A DNA stretch of 21,180 nucleotides, taken from the NCBI GenBank assembly GCA_938002705.1, contig CALLAG010000205.1, positions 1-21,180 of the forward strand, given 5' to 3'. The DNA is from an uncultured Saprospiraceae bacterium. Its GTDB lineage: Bacteria > Bacteroidota > Bacteroidia > Chitinophagales > Saprospiraceae. Below, piece after piece: positions 15,916-21,180 of this stretch. Position 1 is the stretch's first letter. The number at the start of each line of letters is the position of its first letter. A model generated the notes under the pieces. It saw only the letters and a list, made by a program, of their open reading frames with translations, was not told the origin of the DNA and did no database searches. The translations under genes and the position numbers were made by a program.

Positions 15916-16950
15916 TTATCCAGCAACTGGATTATTGATCGTTTCTTTAGTCTGCATGCCTGAGAAGAAGTCACTCTCTGAGTCTTTACTTACCTTGATA
16001 CCACCTTTATCACTTCTGATGATACGTGAGAACAGAGATAATTCATTATCGAATATAAACTTCAGCCAGAGCTTAGTCCATGACTCATGATACACCAATG
16101 TATTATAATACTCAGGAGCAATCTCTCTTATCTTAGGGAGATTATTCCATGGAACATATGAGAAATCATGATGCTCATTATGGTAGCCTACGTTAAAAGC
16201 AAGCTTATTCAACGGGCCATAGTAACTGTATGTCTCCTGAGGAGGAGCTATTAAGTAATGCTCTTGTATCCATCTTGCCCCTAATGGGTGTAGACCAATA
16301 GAGAAGAAAAATGAAAAAGCTAAATAAAGTATCGCCATAGGTCCTACAAGCATAAATAATACAATATCAAATGCTATAAGCGTACCTAAATTAATCCATA
16401 CCCACTTACTCTGGAACTTTATCTCCTTGAGCCTTGGCGGTCTTAATCCTTGAAATACGGGAAACAATAAAAACCATAATGACTTACCTATGAAGTTAGA
16501 ACCTATGATCTTAGCTTCCCAGTAACTTGCAAGATCTGCGTCTATATCGTGGTGACCTTGAAAAGCATGGTGTTTTAAGTGATATTTTCTAAATGATACA
16601 GAGCTTGGAAATCCATTAGCTAGGTCACACATTATGCCACCCCATAGATTGGCTAATCTACTCTTGAATACCATGTTGTGAGTAAATTCATGTATAAGAA
16701 CAAATAAAGCATGGTTAGCAAAAGCTCCAAAACAGAACGCAGCTATCATGATCATCCACCATGATTGGTCTCTTAATATGAATGCTATACCTAACTGAGC
16801 AACTACCAGAAACAAGGCATAATAGAAGGTATTCACATTCCTACCCATGAGTTTTTTTATCTCCGGATATTTCTTAATTATCTCCTTAGTCCTCTGTATG
16901 TGAGGTTCTTCTAAATGCGAATGATGAAAGTCTGAGGTTGTATTGCCCAT
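15916..16950 (-). CDS. Sphingolipid delta-4 (dihydroceramide) desaturase-like enzyme
   Basis: 344 residues; membrane fatty-acid-desaturase family. All three His boxes are present: HEFTH (87-91), HLKHH (124-128), HNEHH (257-261). They should bind the diiron centre that inserts a double bond using O2. The sequence follows eukaryotic DES1/DEGS-type enzymes from end to end. The N-terminus EEPHIQRTKEIIKKYPEIKKLM corresponds to their QPHxxRxxEILxKYPEIKxLM. Later, EHY.....ETYSYYGPLN, FNVGYHNEHHDF and LPKIREIAPEYY are close counterparts. There are about four membrane helices (around 41-60, 64-85, 155-170, 185-218). The last ~25 residues (KVSKDSESDFF onward) go beyond typical family ends. Expected role: desaturation of dihydroceramide or a related sphingoid base. 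That is inferred from homology recalled from memory, since no search was run. Confidence 0.85.
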   Translation of the reverse strand: MGNTTSDFHHSHLEEPHIQRTKEIIKKYPEIKKLMGRNVNTFYYALFLVVAQLGIAFILRDQSWWMIMIAAFCFGAFANHALFVLIHEFTHNMVFKSRLANLWGGIMCDLANGFPSSVSFRKYHLKHHAFQGHHDIDADLASYWEAKIIGSNFIGKSLWFLLFPVFQGLRPPRLKEIKFQSKWVWINLGTLIAFDIVLFMLVGPMAILYLAFSFFFSIGLHPLGARWIQEHYLIAPPQETYSYYGPLNKLAFNVGYHNEHHDFSYVPWNNLPKIREIAPEYYNTLVYHESWTKLWLKFIFDNELSLFSRIIRSDKGGIKVSKDSESDFFSGMQTKETINNPVAG

Positions 16951-16972
16951 TTTTAATTTGATTATTATATGA

Positions 16973-16980
16973 CAAAGCTA
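16973..16980 (-). promoter_or_regulatory. Candidate -7 element for the desaturase gene
   Basis: The minus strand reads TAGCTTTG, an exact TAnnTTTG match, 22 nt before the desaturase ATG, a typical distance. No clear -33 TTG lies at 17-23 nt. Confidence 0.4.
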
Positions 16981-17140
16981 ATAATTCCTGAATTTATGAT
17001 TTGCATGATTATTGTAATGATTATACATTACATAGATAAAATATCTATTTCCTGCCCTTTGTAACAACAAAGAGATCAAACTGTTCTCGTTTTGTTAATT
17101 AATTATTTGACTACGTAGCTCTATAAAAATACAATAATCG

Positions 17141-17170
17141 TTTGTAATTCAATGATTTACACATATCTTG
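17141..17170 (+). promoter_or_regulatory. Candidate promoter of the response regulator gene
   Basis: TTTG (17141-17144), exactly 19 nt, then TATCTTG (17164-17170). The Bacteroides pattern is TTTG-N19-TAnnTTTG, and here the -7 box lacks one T. Transcription would start near 17176, giving a leader of about 75 nt that contains the palindromes described next. Confidence 0.35.
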
Positions 17171-17185
17171 TATTTATAATAGAAA

Positions 17186-17202
17186 AACAATTGTTATAAC
17201 AA
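17186..17202. promoter_or_regulatory. Overlapping palindromes, possible operator
   Basis: AACAATTGTT (17186-17195) and TTGTTATAACAA (17191-17202) are both perfect palindromes and share the TTGTT half. They lie just downstream of the promoter-like element and about 52 nt before the response-regulator ATG, a position suited to repression or autoregulation. Another AACAA/TTGT inverted repeat lies at 17057-17072. Confidence 0.35.
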
Positions 17203-17254
17203 TGTCATTTCGGAATCATATTTTGATTTTTAAGTGGCGAGAAACCAGAAAATT

Positions 17255-18217
17255 ATGGATTTACCTAAAGTGCTCATTATCGATGATAGAGAATTTGATA
17301 GAATTCTATACCAAGAATATCTTGGTGCTGCTAATTACAATTTTTCTGAATTAGAAGATGGTGAACATGTATTGAGCCATTTGTCTGAATTTATGCCAGA
17401 TATTATTCTTTTAGATTGGCAGATGCCCAAAGTTGGTGGATTAGAAACCCTCAAAATCTTAAAAAAGAATAAAATATACAATGGTATCCCGATTATCATA
17501 ATTACCGGCTTACAAGATGAGAATGTTCTAGAAGAAGCATTCGATTATGGCAGTATAGATTTTCTCAATAAGCCCGTAAGCAGAATAGAACTTACAGCAA
17601 GGGTGCATAGTGCTATCAAATTAAACGAAGCAACAAGAACATTACAACAACAGAAGCACGAATTATTAGAGCTTAATCAAATTATAAATACACAAAAGTC
17701 AGAACTCGAAAAATCGCTATCGTTGAAAAGTCAATTGATGGATTCTAATGCGGAAGAACATCAAAAAAACATTAACGAAGTAAAGAGAAAGTTAATGACT
17801 CTCGAGATAGACAATACCAAAGTGTCTAACCATATCAAAGCATTCCACTCATCACTAGAAGAATGTTACAATGAGCTTAGAGCTGAAAATAACGAGAGCC
17901 TTGTGTTACGTAAGTTAAGACAGCTTATGAGAAACGCTCAAAGCCTATCAATGGAGGACCAATCTTGGAGCGAATTCAAAGAAGTATTCGAGAGCCTAGA
18001 TCATAAGTTCTTTGATAAACTTAATGAGCGTAATCCTAAGCTTACATCATTAGACCTCAAGCATTGTGCATATATCAAAATGAATCTGGATAACTATGAA
18101 GTAGCTAACATCTTCAATGTGGAGCTCAAAAGCTTACAGATGACACGATATAGATTAAAGAAAAAACTTGCTTTGGATAATGAAGAAAGCTTACGAGAGT
18201 TTTTGCTCAAAGTATAG
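17255..18217 (+). CDS. Response regulator: REC, coiled coil, LuxR-like HTH
   Basis: The ATG at 17255 gives 320 residues, MDLPKVLIIDDRE. An in-frame GTG at 17234 would add seven residues; ATG is preferred because the REC fold begins at once. The REC domain (about 1-120) has the acidic pair in IIDDRE, phospho-acceptor D54 in ILLDWQMP, T84 in IIITG and K106 in LNKPVS. A Gln/Glu/Lys-rich coiled coil follows (about 125-235). The C-terminal ~60 residues (LTSLDLKHCAYIKMNLDNYE, then ANIFNVELKSLQMTRYRLKK) match the LuxR-like HTH found at the end of many Bacteroidota sensor regulators, so DNA binding is likely. It faces the multi-PAS kinase gene 17 nt away in convergent orientation; a partnership is plausible but not shown. 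Confidence 0.9.
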   Translation: MDLPKVLIIDDREFDRILYQEYLGAANYNFSELEDGEHVLSHLSEFMPDIILLDWQMPKVGGLETLKILKKNKIYNGIPIIIITGLQDENVLEEAFDYGSIDFLNKPVSRIELTARVHSAIKLNEATRTLQQQKHELLELNQIINTQKSELEKSLSLKSQLMDSNAEEHQKNINEVKRKLMTLEIDNTKVSNHIKAFHSSLEECYNELRAENNESLVLRKLRQLMRNAQSLSMEDQSWSEFKEVFESLDHKFFDKLNERNPKLTSLDLKHCAYIKMNLDNYEVANIFNVELKSLQMTRYRLKKKLALDNEESLREFLLKV

Positions 18218-18234
18218 TATCATATAATAATCTA

Positions 18235-21180
18235 TTAGTTCAGCCCGAGATTCTTAGATATTGTAAAGTGGAAAGTACTTCCCTCATTTAAGACTGATTC
18301 TACCCATATCTTCCCGCTGTGCTGCTCTATTACTTTCTTGCATATGGACAACCCTATGCCTGTACCGGTATATCTGTTCTCACTATGCAGCTTCTTGAAC
18401 ATTAAGAATATCTTATCTAAGTATTCGTCTTCTATGCCTATACCATTATCGCTTACTACAAACTTATGATCGCTCTCAAGCTCTTCATAAGATATCTTGA
18501 TATTAGGAATCTCACCTTTATTGACAAACTTAATTCCGTTAGTAATAAGATTCTGAAATACTTGTCTTAGCCTCGAAGTATCAGCCATAAGAGTAGGCAT
18601 TGTAGTTACATCGAGGATTGACTTGCTTTCTTTGATGGTAGTATTTATATCTCTGAATAATTCTTTGAGTAACTTATTAACATCTACCTCTTCGAATACT
18701 ACAGCCTGAGTATTAATACGAGAATAATCCAGAAGATCATCTATAAGTACCTGCATATTAGTAGATGCAGTGAGCACTATATCTACAAATCGCATATCTT
18801 TTTCATCTACCTTACTCGCTATATTTTTCTTAAGTAGCTGCATGAAACTAATGACTGACCTAATAGGTGCCTTTAGGTCATGAGAGGCGATATATGCAAA
18901 GTTCTCTAATTGTAAGTTAGAGTCTATGTACTTCTGCAGTTCGTTATTATTTACATTAAGGTCTAATATTTGTTTTTCTATAATTCTTTCTGATTTTTTC
19001 TTTTCTGTAATATCTAATAAATGTCTTATGATGTAGACTTTATCATTAACGAAGATGACATTCTGAGTAAGAAAAATATCGTAAACATTTGCACCATTTT
19101 TAGTTCTGATTTCTAAAGTGCCTCCTTTTCTATGGATAAGATCCTCAATAATGACCTTAGCCATTTCGAAGCTACTTATACCATTAGGTTGGATAGGAGT
19201 TAATATGTTTAACATCTCCTCTACCGAAGTAATTGTAGTCTTTATATCACCGATATATTTTGCTATTAATTCATTACGTACAACAATTTTATGCTTGTTC
19301 GTATTCTTCATGAATGCAGTTACATCGGAATTAAGAACATCTTTAGGATTCATATTATACTCTATAATATCGATACCCTCTGCAGAATCAGAAATTAGCT
19401 TTTCGTAGATAGCTGCTTTCTGCTTATTCTCCATAGAATTAAGATAAGATTTTGTAATATCCTTTACGACTATGTACGCAATAGCTTCTTCTTCTAATGA
19501 CGGAAATATTGAGATCTCCACAAGTTTTTCATTCTTATGAGAATCATACAGCACGGAGGTTATTCTAACTGTTTCTCTCTTCTTAATTTGAGATAATAGT
19601 GATTCAAATTCTTCCCATATGTCTACATTTGGTAAGAACTTAGAAAACTTAGGCACCATATCTTTCTTAGATATATTAGAGACCTTATCTACACCATAGA
19701 ATCTCAGAAAAGCATCATTATAGTCTAATAGGCTCCATGTGTCAAAATTATATACGAGAACTGAGTCATGCATATTCTTGAACAGTAGTTCGTAATTACC
19801 CATTGCTACTTCGAGATTCCTTTCTATCTCAACCTTCTCACTTACATCATTAAATGTGAATAAATATTCTAAATCTTGCTCCGTTTCTTTCTTGACTACG
19901 GATCCTAATCCTTCGGCATAGACAATACTGCCATCCTTATGGATAAGCCTTGCTGTAGAGATCGTGTTCTTTCCGACCTTCAAGTTATCTATATAATACT
20001 TAATAAGTTCCTTGTCTTCATCCATTATCAAATCTATGAGGAATTTGCCTTTGAGTTCTGACGGGCTATAACCCAATGTCCCGATGACACTCTTAGATAT
20101 ATCTAATATAGACCCGTCTCCATTACATCTGACGATTCCTGTAGGTACATTCTCTACTAATATCCTTAGCTGAGCTTCACTGACTTCTAGCTCCTGCTTA
20201 CTTTGGGTTAATTCAGATATATCACTGCATACTTCTAAGCACCCTATGATAGTACCTTCATCATCTACCACAGGGGTGTACATGCTTTCTACTATTTTAC
20301 CAGAACTATCTTTTCCGACGTACGATAATTTTTCGCCATTAAATATTTTTTCAAAATACACCTTATTCCACCTCATCAGAATTTCAGGCTCAATAATTAC
20401 ATTGAGATCATCTCCTACTACTGGACGCTTGCCACAGAACCTCTCAAAATCATCTTGAGCATTATTATTAATTGCTATCAATTTCATATCTGCATCTATT
20501 GCATAGATAGAATTGAAAGTACTATTAAGTACCGCTTTCAGTGTCGATAACTGCTGGCCTATCTTCTTATTAGTCAGTACACTCTCTGTGATATCTGTAG
20601 CACTTTCTGTAAATCCGACGACTTCATTATCATCATCAACAATAGGCAACAGTGCCATTCTCATATACACATCACGGTCATCAATGGTATAGTTAATAAC
20701 CTCGTCTGACCTGAAGTCTGCTGATGGTAGCTCTATCTTTCTATTATACCAAAAAGATGACGGACTGGACGCTATCTTACTAATGTGCATACCTATCTCT
20801 AAGGTAATATCCATAAATTCTTGGTGTGTAGATTGCGCTTGCGCATTGAAGAACATTATTTCTAAATTATGATCATATGCAATATGACTAGATATGGATT
20901 GGTCTAGAATATTCTTGAATATCTGATTACTTCTCGCAACTTGAGCTTCTGTAGTTTTAAGTTTTGATATATCAAATATAAAAACCATATATCCTATAAA
21001 TGCCTTATTGACATCATAGATGGGATTGCATGACTTTTTAGTATATATGACTTCAGTACCCGTTCCTACAGGTTCTTCAAATTCAATAAATTCTCCATTA
21101 GCTACCTTATCTAGATAGTTCTTCTTTATAAATACAAATGTATCTGTGCCCGAAAGATCTGCAAGTGTCTTACAATCACT
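18235..21180 (-). CDS. Multi-PAS sensor histidine kinase, N-terminus outside window
   Basis: The frame stays open to the right edge: 981 residues are visible and the start is beyond the window. The ATG at 20988 is internal, because the 64 codons before it continue a PAS domain (TFVFIKKNYLDKVANGEFIE, then SCNPIYDVNKAFIGY). About six PAS/PAC units are seen, each ending in a DIT/DIS-like motif: ~1-75 (partial), 85-200, 210-325, 335-450, 460-580, 590-725. Then come a HisKA helix pair with H767 in ASHDLKAPIRSV and a HATPase domain with N-box NLITNGIKF, G1 DNGIGIEDEY and G2 GTGIGLS. No membrane helix is seen in the visible part, so sensing is probably cytosolic or by the missing region. The HisKA/HATPase resembles bacteriophytochrome-type kinases (KLHSENRYTGTGIGL). 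No receiver domain is attached at the C-terminus. Confidence 0.92.
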   Translation of the reverse strand, partial: SDCKTLADLSGTDTFVFIKKNYLDKVANGEFIEFEEPVGTGTEVIYTKKSCNPIYDVNKAFIGYMVFIFDISKLKTTEAQVARSNQIFKNILDQSISSHIAYDHNLEIMFFNAQAQSTHQEFMDITLEIGMHISKIASSPSSFWYNRKIELPSADFRSDEVINYTIDDRDVYMRMALLPIVDDDNEVVGFTESATDITESVLTNKKIGQQLSTLKAVLNSTFNSIYAIDADMKLIAINNNAQDDFERFCGKRPVVGDDLNVIIEPEILMRWNKVYFEKIFNGEKLSYVGKDSSGKIVESMYTPVVDDEGTIIGCLEVCSDISELTQSKQELEVSEAQLRILVENVPTGIVRCNGDGSILDISKSVIGTLGYSPSELKGKFLIDLIMDEDKELIKYYIDNLKVGKNTISTARLIHKDGSIVYAEGLGSVVKKETEQDLEYLFTFNDVSEKVEIERNLEVAMGNYELLFKNMHDSVLVYNFDTWSLLDYNDAFLRFYGVDKVSNISKKDMVPKFSKFLPNVDIWEEFESLLSQIKKRETVRITSVLYDSHKNEKLVEISIFPSLEEEAIAYIVVKDITKSYLNSMENKQKAAIYEKLISDSAEGIDIIEYNMNPKDVLNSDVTAFMKNTNKHKIVVRNELIAKYIGDIKTTITSVEEMLNILTPIQPNGISSFEMAKVIIEDLIHRKGGTLEIRTKNGANVYDIFLTQNVIFVNDKVYIIRHLLDITEKKKSERIIEKQILDLNVNNNELQKYIDSNLQLENFAYIASHDLKAPIRSVISFMQLLKKNIASKVDEKDMRFVDIVLTASTNMQVLIDDLLDYSRINTQAVVFEEVDVNKLLKELFRDINTTIKESKSILDVTTMPTLMADTSRLRQVFQNLITNGIKFVNKGEIPNIKISYEELESDHKFVVSDNGIGIEDEYLDKIFLMFKKLHSENRYTGTGIGLSICKKVIEQHSGKIWVESVLNEGSTFHFTISKNLGLN

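Larger units (their letters stand above)
16951..17254. other. AT-rich divergent intergenic region with regulatory palindromes
   Basis: This 304-bp region between the desaturase and the response regulator has no open frame of note. It contains the desaturase -7 element, an inverted repeat CTTTGT-AACA-ACAAAG (17057-17072), a lone TTGTTAA (17092-17098), a promoter-like pair at 17141-17170 and overlapping palindromes at 17186-17202. Confidence 0.55.

Noticed and set aside
16930..16950. MGN N-terminus of the desaturase, similar to the N-myristoylation site of eukaryotic DES1
   Set aside because: Bacteria lack N-myristoyltransferase, so the match is likely chance or a trace of ancestry without function.
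18235..20988. Complete 917-residue histidine kinase starting at the ATG at 20988
   Set aside because: The same frame stays open for 64 more codons to the window edge and encodes the body of a PAS domain, so the ATG is internal and the gene is cut by the window.
1..21180. Search for CRISPR arrays, insertion sequences, phage genes or a defence island
   Set aside because: No spaced direct repeats, transposase or integrase motifs, or known defence domains were found; the content is metabolic, tRNA-modifying, proteolytic and regulatory.

Overview
The window looks like chromosomal DNA of a Bacteroidota bacterium (tentatively a Saprospira- or Cytophaga-like marine or soil lineage). The signs are low GC, start codons without clear Shine-Dalgarno sequences, several upstream TAnnTTTG (-7) elements, a long NusB, a membrane-anchored AraC regulator, a REC protein ending in the LuxR-like HTH common in this phylum, and a secreted enzyme with a type IX secretion (T9SS) C-terminal sorting domain. 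No rRNA, tRNA, CRISPR array, insertion sequence or phage gene was seen. Most of it is ordinary core and accessory chromosome.

Layout, left to right. 1-320 has no confident gene; it holds a leftward promoter-like element at the edge, a short conserved-looking 49-codon open frame and a strong leftward terminator. Then, leftward: a degenerate OmpA-like secreted protein (321-896), a long NusB (1110-2045) and a Nudix hydrolase (2212-2841). The Nudix gene is divergent from a rightward cluster, pyrE - M42 aminopeptidase - UbiA-like membrane protein (2860-5467). Leftward again: a secreted vanadium-haloperoxidase/PAP2 protein with a T9SS tail (5512-7686), trmD (7781-8452), an exported FKBP isomerase (8462-9109) and an M20 dipeptidase (9113-10507). 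The last three are packed with gaps of 3 to 9 nt and read as one operon. A membrane AraC regulator (10606-11703, +) converges on a lipoprotein prolyl oligopeptidase (11777-13921, -). A rightward cluster follows: unknown secreted protein - MiaE - TPMT-family methyltransferase (14072-15906). It converges on a fatty-acid-desaturase-family gene (15916-16950, -). A response regulator (17255-18217, +) converges on a large multi-PAS histidine kinase (18235 to the right edge, -) whose N-terminus lies outside the window.

The most notable item is the desaturase. It resembles eukaryotic sphingolipid delta-4 (dihydroceramide) desaturases along its whole length, not generic bacterial acyl desaturases. Many Bacteroidota make dihydrosphingolipids, so this gene could let the organism make true (delta-4 unsaturated) ceramides. 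Other points of interest are the operator-like TTGTTA/TAACAA palindromes beneath a promoter-like element in front of the response regulator, the UbiA-like protein lacking the first Asp-rich motif, the haloperoxidase-like secreted enzyme, and a rightward hairpin with U-tract at 1050-1070 with no gene in front of it.
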